A stretch of 22,757 nucleotides of DNA, from positions 1-22,757 of the IMG/VR virus record IMGVR_UViG_3300044825_001413. One strand, given 5' to 3'. Of the stretch, positions 1 to 5,634 are shown piece by piece (the stretch's first letter is position 1; each line of letters opens with the position of its first letter). The notes beneath the pieces are model-generated. The model was given only the letters and a program-made list of their open reading frames with translations, searched no databases and was not told where the DNA came from. Position numbers and translations under genes: made by a program. This DNA is from a virus.

Positions 1-402
1 GAACCCCTCGGGGATCGCGACCGCGCCCTCGACGTAGGGGTACCCCTGCGGGTTCTTCTTCGGGGGCGTCAGGGTGACGAAGCACGCCCGGCCGACGAGG
101 GCGGAGAGGTCGAGCCCCTTCGCCTCCTCCTCGGTGAGATCGCGCCCGAGCAGGGCGACGACCCGCTTACGAAGGTGCCCCTTCTCCGAGAGGTTCGCGC
201 CCACCACGTCGCGGACGCCGAACTGACGCCCCTTGCTGTCTCGCTTCTGCGTCTCCCACCAGAGGCAGACCTCGCGACGAGGCCCGTACTGCGGGTGGAT
301 CCGCACGCCGAGGTCGAAGACCCCGGCGAGGATCGCGAGCGTGGTCCCGACGGGAACCTTCTCGCCCGTCCCTTCCGAACTGCCGACGATGATCGGTGCC
401 AT
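1..402 (-). CDS. Phage ssDNA-binding/recombination-associated-like protein, partial (3' end outside window)
   Basis: An open frame starts at ATG 402 and runs off the left edge with 134 codons visible and no stop. A GGAG lies about 10 nt upstream of the ATG. The pattern is a short N-terminus, then QYGPRREVCLWWET (about residues 38-51), NLSEKGHLRK (about 70-79) and a LTEEEAKGLDLSALVG stretch (about 89-104). From memory this resembles a widespread small phage family encoded beside RecB-like nucleases and usually annotated as hypothetical or ssDNA-binding. The position directly after the Cas4-like nuclease gene fits a role in replication or recombination. The family assignment is by pattern only. 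The frame itself is secure because of the overlap-free spacing, the Shine-Dalgarno and the codon use. Confidence 0.75.
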   Translation of the reverse strand, partial: MAPIIVGSSEGTGEKVPVGTTLAILAGVFDLGVRIHPQYGPRREVCLWWETQKRDSKGRQFGVRDVVGANLSEKGHLRKRVVALLGRDLTEEEAKGLDLSALVGRACFVTLTPPKKNPQGYPYVEGAVAIPEGF

Positions 403-425
403 GAACTGCCGTCTCCGTGTAGGTT

Positions 426-441
426 GCGGGCCGAGGCCCGC
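426..441 (-). other. Intergenic hairpin between nuclease and ssDNA-binding-like gene
   Basis: Positions 426-432 (gcgggcc) and 435-441 (ggcccgc) are perfect inverted arms with a 2-base centre. In practice this would fold with a 4-nt loop. A second palindrome, arms 462-468 and 471-477 (ggggagt / actcccc), spans the stop codon of the upstream gene. Neither has a T-tract on the transcribed strand, so these may be mRNA-stabilising or weak attenuator structures rather than full terminators. Confidence 0.4.
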
Positions 442-468
442 GGGGTGAAGATCGAACGAGAGGGGAGT

Positions 469-1437
469 CTACTCCCCCGTCTGACAGGCAGGGCCCGCGA
501 CGAGCGGGCGCCGCCACGCGGGCTTCTTGCCGACCGCGACGAGACCGACGCCCGGGAAGCACGTCGTCACGAAGGGGCAGTAGGAACACCGCCAAAACCC
601 TACCTCCTCGCACGGGCCCTTCGACCCGTCGGGGAGGGAGTTCGCGCCGGGCCGCACGTTCAGGACCGCCCACTCGGGGCGGGCGGGCTCGACCTTCTCG
701 TCGGCCGCCTTGTACGCCGCGGGGACGGCGCGGTCGAACATCCGGTGCGTCGCGCCGTCGAAGGGCACGAACATTTCCGCAAGGTGCCCCGTGTCCTTGT
801 TCACGGCGACGAAGATCCCGTAGGCGGTCGAGGCGTGGGGCTTGCCGCCGTCGTCCACGTTGCGCCGCTGCTCCTGACCGAGCGCCCTCATGTAGAACCG
901 CAACTGCGAGAGGTACCCCCACCGCTCCGACGTCCACCACGGGGCGGTCGGATCCTGCGTCGCCCGCACGAACTCGTCGAACGAGTAGGAACTCATCGAC
1001 TTGACGTCGATCGGGATCTCCTCGCCCTGATACTCGATCGAGGCGTCGATCGAGCCGCGGACCTCTTGCCCCCCGATCTCGATCGCGACCTTCTTCTGCT
1101 CGCCGAGCGAGGAGGGCGACAGGAGGGGGACGCCCGCGACCTTCGCGAGCGTGAGGACGACCGCCTCTAGCGTGTCGCCCATAAGGAACGCGAGGTAGGA
1201 GCGGGCCGAGGACGCCTCCCGCTTCGCACCCGTCATCCCGTAGAAGACACGCCGGGGGCAGTACCACGGGGACGACGGACGGAGCCGCTCGGTCTCGCCC
1301 GTGCGGTCGCGTTGCGCCGAGAGGTTCCTCGCGAGCGAGCGCCGGAACTGCTCTGCCGCCGCGTCGAGGACGTTCGGCGGGATCTCGGCGAGCCGGTTCG
1401 GCCCGCCGAGGTAGTCGAGGATTCGATCGACGATCAC
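469..1437 (-). CDS. PD-(D/E)XK nuclease, RecB/Cas4-like, with Fe-S cluster cysteines
   Basis: 322 aa from GTG 1437, chosen because TAGGAG sits 8 nt upstream; the longer frame above it is a shadow of the preceding gene. Visible motifs: C60 (WYCPRR), acidic D131 (GSID), D144-x-K146 (PIDVKS), Q178xxxY182 (QLRFY), then C284-x2-C287-x5-C293 (CSYCPFVTTC). One distant N-terminal Cys plus a C-terminal CX2CX5C, together with GxxD, DxK and QxxxY, is the pattern of Cas4/AddB-type 4Fe-4S nucleases of the RecB family. These resect DNA ends with 5'-3' or 3'-5' polarity. Placed between an SSB-tipped small protein and a phage ssDNA-binding-like protein, it probably serves phage recombination or genome processing. 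There is no adjacent cas gene or CRISPR array, so a CRISPR role is not supported. Confidence 0.85.
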   Translation of the reverse strand: MIVDRILDYLGGPNRLAEIPPNVLDAAAEQFRRSLARNLSAQRDRTGETERLRPSSPWYCPRRVFYGMTGAKREASSARSYLAFLMGDTLEAVVLTLAKVAGVPLLSPSSLGEQKKVAIEIGGQEVRGSIDASIEYQGEEIPIDVKSMSSYSFDEFVRATQDPTAPWWTSERWGYLSQLRFYMRALGQEQRRNVDDGGKPHASTAYGIFVAVNKDTGHLAEMFVPFDGATHRMFDRAVPAAYKAADEKVEPARPEWAVLNVRPGANSLPDGSKGPCEEVGFWRCSYCPFVTTCFPGVGLVAVGKKPAWRRPLVAGPACQTGE

Positions 1438-1448
1438 GAGGTCTGCTC

Positions 1449-1832
1449 CTAGAAGGGGAGGGAGTCGTCGATCGACGCCGCGGGGGAGACCTTCCCGTCG
1501 GTGCGGGGCTTCTCCTTGTCGTCGGGGATCTCGGGGTCGAGGCGGATCAGGCGCTCGGCGACGAGCCTCTGCTCGGCGAACGCGAGGCAGAGGTTCGCGC
1601 CCGCGATCAGGTCGCGGAGCGCCTTCGCGTCGAGGTCGTCGATCGAGCAGGAGAACCCGCTCGCGTAGTCGCGGGCCTCGACCTTGAACGTCGGGCGCTC
1701 GGGCGTGTAGCACGAGACGCCGACCGTGACGGTCCGCGTCCGGTGCCCCTCCTCGCGGACGTCGATCGACCGGTACGATTCCAGAGCCGCGATCCGTTCC
1801 TTCTTCGTCTTCTGCTTCTCGGGTTCCGTCAC
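1449..1832 (-). CDS. Small protein with SSB-like acidic C-terminal tip, function unknown
   Basis: 127 aa from GTG 1832, which overlaps the TGA of the preceding gene by 4 bases (GTGA), so translation is probably coupled. The N-terminus is charged (TEPEKQKTKKER). The middle (residues about 35-95) looks like a compact alpha/beta domain with a hydrophobic helix (LRDLIAGANLCLAFAEQ). The tail is hydrophilic and ends exactly in DDSLPF. Bacterial SSB proteins end in an acidic tip with the same pattern (DDxxPF, as in DDDIPF) that recruits repair proteins. I do not see an OB-fold signature with confidence. It may be a divergent SSB, or a protein mimicking the SSB tail. The nuclease gene follows 11 bp downstream. 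Confidence 0.75.
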   Translation of the reverse strand: MTEPEKQKTKKERIAALESYRSIDVREEGHRTRTVTVGVSCYTPERPTFKVEARDYASGFSCSIDDLDAKALRDLIAGANLCLAFAEQRLVAERLIRLDPEIPDDKEKPRTDGKVSPAASIDDSLPF

Positions 1833-2395
1833 GAGGGCTTCTCCGTGGGAGGCTCGGGGTTGGGTTCGTCTGACGAGGGAGGATTCTCGCCGACGTCCTG
1901 ACAGGCTTCGGCCTCGTCGGCGATCGCCTTCGCGAACTCGTCTCGGCGGGCCCGGGCGATCTCGCTCCGATCGAGGGCGAGGAACGAGTCGATCGCCTCG
2001 CGGACCTCGGCGTGATCGGAGCAGCACGAGCCAGAGAGCCGGGCGCCGACCTCGACGAGCCTCCCGATCGCCCGCGTCCACGGGCCGCCGCGGTTCGTTT
2101 CTCCGATCACGGAGTCGAGGACGGGCACCTTGACGCGGACGAGCGCCTCGCCCTTCTCGACCTCCTCGGGCGTGATCTGCGACGCGATCGGGCCGACGAG
2201 CCGGACGACGCGATCGCGGAGAGCGAGGAACGAGCCGTAGGCGAACGAGACCGCCTCGGCCGCCGCCTCGGCGATCTCGCCCTCGGCGATCGTCACGGCG
2301 CCGATCGGCGTCAGGCTCTCGGCGACCCTTGTCCCGTTCCGCCGGATCTCCCACCGGTCGCCGACCGGCACGATCTCGACGCGGGGCAGGGGCAC
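1829..2395 (-). CDS. Hypothetical protein in DNA-metabolism operon
   Basis: 188 aa from GTG 2395, one base after the TAG of the upstream gene. No family is recognised. The N-terminus (residues 1-30) reads as short beta strands, followed by an Ala-rich helical stretch (about 35-60) with a hydrophobic patch that does not look like a true membrane helix. A GSCCSD Cys pair lies near residue 127 and the C-terminus is acidic and Pro-rich. It is co-transcribed with the DUF1599-like gene before it and the SSB-tipped gene after it, so a role in DNA metabolism is inferred from context only. Confidence 0.7.
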   Translation of the reverse strand: MPLPRVEIVPVGDRWEIRRNGTRVAESLTPIGAVTIAEGEIAEAAAEAVSFAYGSFLALRDRVVRLVGPIASQITPEEVEKGEALVRVKVPVLDSVIGETNRGGPWTRAIGRLVEVGARLSGSCCSDHAEVREAIDSFLALDRSEIARARRDEFAKAIADEAEACQDVGENPPSSDEPNPEPPTEKPS

Positions 2396-2396
2396 G

Positions 2397-2813
2397 CTAC
2401 GCGCCCTCGACGAACTCGGGCCAGAGCCCGCGGGTCACGAGGCGCCCGATCGCGCCGTAGTTCGTCAGATCACCGAGCGTGTCCTCGACCGCCTCGCCCT
2501 TCACGGCGGAGCGGATCGCCGCGCTCGCCGAGTCGGCGGAGCGTGCGAGGTTCGCGAGCCTCTGCGTCTTGTCGTGCGAGCGGAGCAGGACGCCCGCGAG
2601 GCCGAAGGCTCCAATGTTGCCCGCGCCGTAGTCCGCTTGCTTCCGCACGAAGACCGCGAGGTCGTCGGCGAAGACCGCCGCCATCTGCCGCGTGAGATCG
2701 CGGTTCGTGTCGTTCACGCGGACGCCCGCGATCCGGGCCTCCTCGACGACGGCGCACGCGAGATCGCGTGCGAGGACTTCGATCAGGGCGCGGGCGTTCT
2801 CGGCGGGCGTCAT
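2397..2813 (-). CDS. DUF1599/Nmad1-like protein (MazG-like helical fold)
   Basis: 138 aa from ATG 2813. Conserved-looking blocks are KQADYGAGNIGAFG (58-71), RSHDKTQRLANL (78-89) and EDTLGDLTNYGAIG (110-123). This K..DYG / DK..RL / DTL.DL.NY series is the pattern I know from DUF1599, named nucleotide modification associated domain 1, common in phages. The family is predicted to be helical and related to MazG-type NTP pyrophosphatases, possibly cleaning up or supplying modified nucleotides. It is the first gene of the DNA-metabolism block. The start lacks a clear Shine-Dalgarno but has a TAGGAT box 7 nt upstream, so it may be translated from a leaderless transcript. Confidence 0.75.
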   Translation of the reverse strand: MTPAENARALIEVLARDLACAVVEEARIAGVRVNDTNRDLTRQMAAVFADDLAVFVRKQADYGAGNIGAFGLAGVLLRSHDKTQRLANLARSADSASAAIRSAVKGEAVEDTLGDLTNYGAIGRLVTRGLWPEFVEGA

Positions 2814-2820
2814 GTGTCGG

Positions 2821-2826
2821 ATCCTA
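2821..2826 (-). promoter_or_regulatory. Possible -10 box of a leaderless promoter
   Basis: On the minus strand TAGGAT is followed by 7 nt and then the ATG of the DUF1599-like gene. No convincing -35 hexamer lies 16-18 nt upstream. The arrangement matches leaderless TANNNT promoters known in some high-GC bacteria. This is a weak call based on one short box and the missing Shine-Dalgarno. Confidence 0.3.
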
Positions 2827-2844
2827 CCGGGGGCTCTGACAGTT

Positions 2845-2968
2845 CGTGACGACAGACTCGCGAGTCAGGATCGAGGGTCGTCGGGGCCGGTCATGTGCGG
2901 GCGCGTGCGGGCGCGTGCGCGTGCGTTGGTTCTGACGTCACTTTCTGACGCCCGAGTCTGTCGTCACG
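2845..2968. repeat. 16-bp perfect inverted repeat flanking the lysis/DNA-metabolism junction
   Basis: The left arm 2845-2860 (cgtgacgacagactcg) is the exact reverse complement of the right arm 2953-2968, with 92 bp between them. The right arm covers the stop codon (2964-2966) of the spanin-like gene. The left arm runs into a separate 12-bp perfect palindrome at 2855-2866 (gactcg/cgagtc). A TGACGTCA palindrome lies at 2933-2940. The arms could be a pair of operator sites for a regulator of the downstream genes, or a large stem in the RNA. Confidence 0.8.
2895..2914. repeat. Two tandem copies of a 10-bp unit in the intergenic region
   Basis: gtgcgggcgc occurs at 2895-2904 and 2905-2914, followed by related gtgcgc/gtgcg steps to about 2925. 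It is a GC-rich simple-repeat tract in the 150-bp gene-free interval. No function can be read from it; replication slippage may be its origin. Confidence 0.6.
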
Positions 2969-3569
2969 GACTCCGCCGGAGGGCGCGGAGCGTGTAAACG
3001 AGCCCGACCGAGAGGACGACCACGAGGGCGCCGAGGGATACCGCGAGGACGAGGAGCCCGTAGTTCGCGCCGCCGCCCTCGTCGCGGTCGAGGGGCACCA
3101 GAGGGGCGTCCGGCGGGCGATCGGCCACGGGCGGGGCCGCGGGCGGGCTCGGCGGGCCGCACCGCTCGCGGTCGTCGATCGGGCCCGGCGTCGGGTCGGG
3201 GATCCGGCAGACGCCGCCGGGGCACTCCTCGGCCGGGTCGTCGATCGGTGACGTCTCGGGAGGTACCCGATCGGATACCGTCGGGGGCTCGGCGGGGGGC
3301 ACGGTCTCGATCGGCTCGGCGGTCTGCCACGAGGTCGCGCCCGCGTGGTGAGCCGCCTCGTCGGGCGTCGAGCCGTACCCGTGCCGCTCGTTCCCGGGCC
3401 TCCCGGTCACGGCGGAGAACCCGCGGGGGGCTCCGGCGACCTCGGCCGGGTTCGTCTCGCGGAAGACGCCCGCGGGCTGCCGGTAGACGAGAGCGTGGTC
3501 GGGCTCCCGCGAGGCGCACCCCGCGAGGAGCCCGGCCACGAGGACGGGCGTCAGGAGGCGCACCGTCAC
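2964..3569 (-). CDS. Lipoprotein with C-terminal membrane anchor; unimolecular spanin candidate
   Basis: 201 aa from GTG 3569, which overlaps the preceding TGA by 4 bases. The N-terminus is a lipoprotein signal with lipobox LAGC and lipidated C18. Residues 19-165 are a Pro-rich, hydrophilic region that includes ECPGGVC (115-121) and another Cys at 137. Residues about 170-193 form one strong membrane helix, followed by the basic tail RALRRSP. A lipidated N-terminus in the outer membrane joined through a Pro-rich periplasmic span to a C-terminal inner-membrane helix is the architecture of u-spanins such as phage T1 gp11. These disrupt the outer membrane in the last step of lysis. It is longer than T1 gp11 (131 aa). 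The call rests on topology, not homology. One copy of the 10-bp word CGTTTACACG lies in the membrane-helix codons. Confidence 0.6.
   Translation of the reverse strand: MTVRLLTPVLVAGLLAGCASREPDHALVYRQPAGVFRETNPAEVAGAPRGFSAVTGRPGNERHGYGSTPDEAAHHAGATSWQTAEPIETVPPAEPPTVSDRVPPETSPIDDPAEECPGGVCRIPDPTPGPIDDRERCGPPSPPAAPPVADRPPDAPLVPLDRDEGGGANYGLLVLAVSLGALVVVLSVGLVYTLRALRRSP
2991..3000 (-). promoter_or_regulatory. Dispersed 10-bp motif, copy 1
   Basis: The minus strand reads CGTTTACACG. It lies within the spanin-like gene and encodes part of VYT with GTT for Val, an uncommon choice in this DNA. It shares a 15-bp stretch, CGTTTACACGCTCCG, with copy 2. Confidence 0.55.
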
Positions 3570-3973
3570 GCCTTCGCGATCGTGTCCGCGATCTTCGCCT
3601 CGGGCACCGGGCGCCCGTCCGACGTGACGAAGGGCTCGGCGTCGTACCGGGCGATCGCGTTCGTGACGACCCGCTTCACGCCGTAGGTCGCCCCGCCGAC
3701 GCCGGAGAGCCCGAGCAGGGCGTAGAGCAGGACCGCGAGGACGTCCGAGCCCGTCTGCGGGGGCACGGGCGGGACCGGCGCCTTCTCGCCCGTCGCGGGG
3801 TCCGTCTTCGTCAGGAGGCCCGCGTCGCGGTCGAGGAGCGTCTGCGCGGACTCGTTCGCCGCCCCGCCGACGCGGAGGAGCGGGCCCTTCTCGCCGACGT
3901 AGGACATACACGCCGCGAGCGAGAGGCACGCGACCGCGAGCAGAGCGAACAGGGGCAGGGTGCGGATCTTCAC
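3566..3973 (-). CDS. Lipoprotein with a second membrane segment, lysis-module candidate
   Basis: 135 aa from GTG 3973. I chose this start because GGAG lies 8 nt upstream and because it puts a signal peptide at the N-terminus. The lipobox LAAC places the lipidated Cys at position 22. Residues 23-75 are polar with a PVPPVPP stretch. A hydrophobic helix spans about 77-97 and is followed by a basic YGVKRVV. The C-terminal 35 residues are polar. The next gene overlaps by 4 bases and has the same two-anchor plan, so the pair probably acts together at the envelope, for example as holin-like or spanin partners. No family is recognised. Confidence 0.65.
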   Translation of the reverse strand: MKIRTLPLFALLAVACLSLAACMSYVGEKGPLLRVGGAANESAQTLLDRDAGLLTKTDPATGEKAPVPPVPPQTGSDVLAVLLYALLGLSGVGGATYGVKRVVTNAIARYDAEPFVTSDGRPVPEAKIADTIAKA

Positions 3974-4016
3974 GGTCGGTTCTCCGAGGGGCGTCACGCC
4001 CCGAACGTCCCCGATC

Positions 4017-4865
4017 CTATGATCCGGCATCCTTCCCGCGTCCCCGCCCGTCGAACAGGTTCCCGCCGTACGCCGCGAGACCGCCCTCGCAGAAGACGAT
4101 CCGCACGTCCCCCCGGTCCCCGATCCACTCCACGATCCCCCACCCGTTCGACCATCCCGTGAACGCCGCCGCCTTCAGGTGTTCCCACTCGCGGACGAGC
4201 GTCCGAAGGGCGGGGAGGCCGGTCGCGACGACGAGCCCGCGGCCGACCGCACGCCGGGCGTATTGCTGTCCCCGGTGAGTGTGCCCGTAGACGTTGGACA
4301 CGGCGAGTTCGTCCGCGTGCCGGGCCGCGTGGTGCTTCGGGTAGAAGATCCCGTGGTGGAACGCGAGCCCGCCGATCATGTACGGTTCCTGCTTGTCGCG
4401 GCCGACGTAGTTCCACCCGCGCTCGCGTAGGCGGAGCGCCTCGGGAACGCGAGGCGGGCGCCGCCGGTTCTTCGGGAGGTCTGCGCTCATGAGGTACCGG
4501 TCGAGCCGGTACTCGTGGTTCCCCTGAAGGAACTCGCGCCGTTTCCCGCTCCTGACGCCGTGCCGCCGGACGTTGCGACGGACGAACGGGTTCTCCGAGA
4601 GGGCGCCGTCGAACTCGTCGAGGAACTCGTTCCCCCCGTCGTACTCGTCCTCTAGCGTCACGCCCGCGTCGTCCTCGACGACCTCGTGCCTCGTCAGGCT
4701 CGCGAGGTCGAGCGTGTCGCCCATGAGGACGGCGGCCGGAACGCCGTCGCCCCCGAGGGGGAGCGTCCTCGCCGCCTGAAGGAACGCCCGCCACGTCGGC
4801 CGGTCGTGCCGGGGAGCGTGCGCGTCCGCGCCGAGCAGCGTCAGGCGGACGCCGCCCCTACTCAC
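4017..4865 (-). CDS. Calcineurin-like metallophosphoesterase
   Basis: 282 aa from GTG 4865, overlapping the preceding TGA by 4 bases. The five metal-binding blocks of the family are visible in order: D14-A-H16 (GADAHAP), GDTLD (49-53), GNHE (115-118), HHG (170-172) and GHTHR (194-198). The family hydrolyses phosphodiester or phosphomonoester bonds with a two-metal centre; phage members are usually assigned to nucleic-acid or nucleotide processing. No signal peptide or membrane segment is visible, so it should be cytoplasmic. Its position between a TM/coiled-coil protein and two lipoproteins is unusual for a DNA-repair enzyme. The substrate cannot be read from the sequence. Confidence 0.85.
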   Translation of the reverse strand: MSRGGVRLTLLGADAHAPRHDRPTWRAFLQAARTLPLGGDGVPAAVLMGDTLDLASLTRHEVVEDDAGVTLEDEYDGGNEFLDEFDGALSENPFVRRNVRRHGVRSGKRREFLQGNHEYRLDRYLMSADLPKNRRRPPRVPEALRLRERGWNYVGRDKQEPYMIGGLAFHHGIFYPKHHAARHADELAVSNVYGHTHRGQQYARRAVGRGLVVATGLPALRTLVREWEHLKAAAFTGWSNGWGIVEWIGDRGDVRIVFCEGGLAAYGGNLFDGRGRGKDAGS

Positions 4866-5197
4866 TTGCCGCCCTCGCCGCGCCGCAGAAGGTGATCCGT
4901 CAGGCGCTCGACGGAGACGCGGAGTGCCGCGTCTGCTCGGTCTCGCTCGTCATGCTCGGTTCGGATCATGTTCTTGATCTCGCCGAGCGAGTCGGTCAGG
5001 AGGCGGATCTCGCGGTCGAACGTCTCCCGCGTGACGCCCGACCCCTGCGCGGGGGCGATCTTGTCGGACCACGCCCTCGTCGTGAAGTAGACCGTCCCGC
5101 CGATGATCGCGAAGCACGCGATCACGGTCGCGAAGAACGGCCACCGGACGGCGAACTTGCTCGCCTCTCGGGCGACGGCGACGGTCGCGGTCGTCAT
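4862..5197 (-). CDS. Small TM plus coiled-coil protein, inner-membrane spanin/holin-accessory candidate
   Basis: 111 aa from ATG 5197, overlapping the preceding TGA (ATGA). One membrane helix spans about residues 19-40. It is followed by a charged helical region (about 55-105, RETFDREIRLLTDSLGEI and beyond) with heptad-like spacing. An N-terminal membrane anchor plus a helical ectodomain is the plan of inner-membrane spanin subunits (Rz-like) and of some holin accessory proteins. It lies just after the tail genes, a common place for lysis genes. No sequence family is recognised, and membrane orientation is not certain. Confidence 0.6.
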   Translation of the reverse strand: MTTATVAVAREASKFAVRWPFFATVIACFAIIGGTVYFTTRAWSDKIAPAQGSGVTRETFDREIRLLTDSLGEIKNMIRTEHDERDRADAALRVSVERLTDHLLRRGEGGK

Positions 5198-5634
5198 GCG
5201 TTCGGGCTCCTGCTCCCGCACCCGCACCCCTTCCGGGGCGCGACGAACGGGGCGACGGGCAGGGTCGAAGGAACGTATTCGGCGACCTTGGGAGGACGTC
5301 CCCTCGGGCGTTGCTCGATCGGCACGAACTCCCGCGTCCCCGAGAGGCGACCGCAGAGCGAGAGGGCGTGCCGGTACGCGACGCCTCGGAAGACGCGCGG
5401 CGCGAGGAACCGGCGGACCACGCCGAGGGGGCGGATCTTGCGGTAGTCCTCGGGCGTCAGGACGAGGATTGAGCCGTCGGGCCAGACCGTGCCGCGCTCG
5501 TCGCGCCACGGGGTCTCGACGACCGCGATGATCTGACGCGCCGGAGGGTCGGGTTCGGGCGCGAGGATCAGGCCGCGGGGCCCGTTGCGGTCCCCCGCGG
5601 CACGAACGTAGGCGTCGAGGTCGGCGGGGTTCAT
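5194..5634 (-). CDS. Hypothetical protein following the tail hub gene
   Basis: 146 aa from ATG 5634, overlapping the tail-hub stop by 4 bases (ATGA). There is no signal peptide or membrane helix. Residues 30-75 contain strand-like segments (RQIIAVVETPW, DGSILVLTPEDYRKI). The C-terminus is basic and ends with a Cys pair in KGCGCGS (136-142). Tight coupling to the tail hub gene suggests a virion or tail-assembly role, but nothing in the sequence identifies it. It could equally be the first gene of the lysis group. Confidence 0.7.
   Translation of the reverse strand: MNPADLDAYVRAAGDRNGPRGLILAPEPDPPARQIIAVVETPWRDERGTVWPDGSILVLTPEDYRKIRPLGVVRRFLAPRVFRGVAYRHALSLCGRLSGTREFVPIEQRPRGRPPKVAEYVPSTLPVAPFVAPRKGCGCGSRSPNA

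Noticed and set aside
469-1437. CRISPR-Cas interpretation of the Cas4-like nuclease
   Set aside because: No cas1/cas2 or other cas genes and no repeat-spacer array are present; phages commonly encode such nucleases for recombination.
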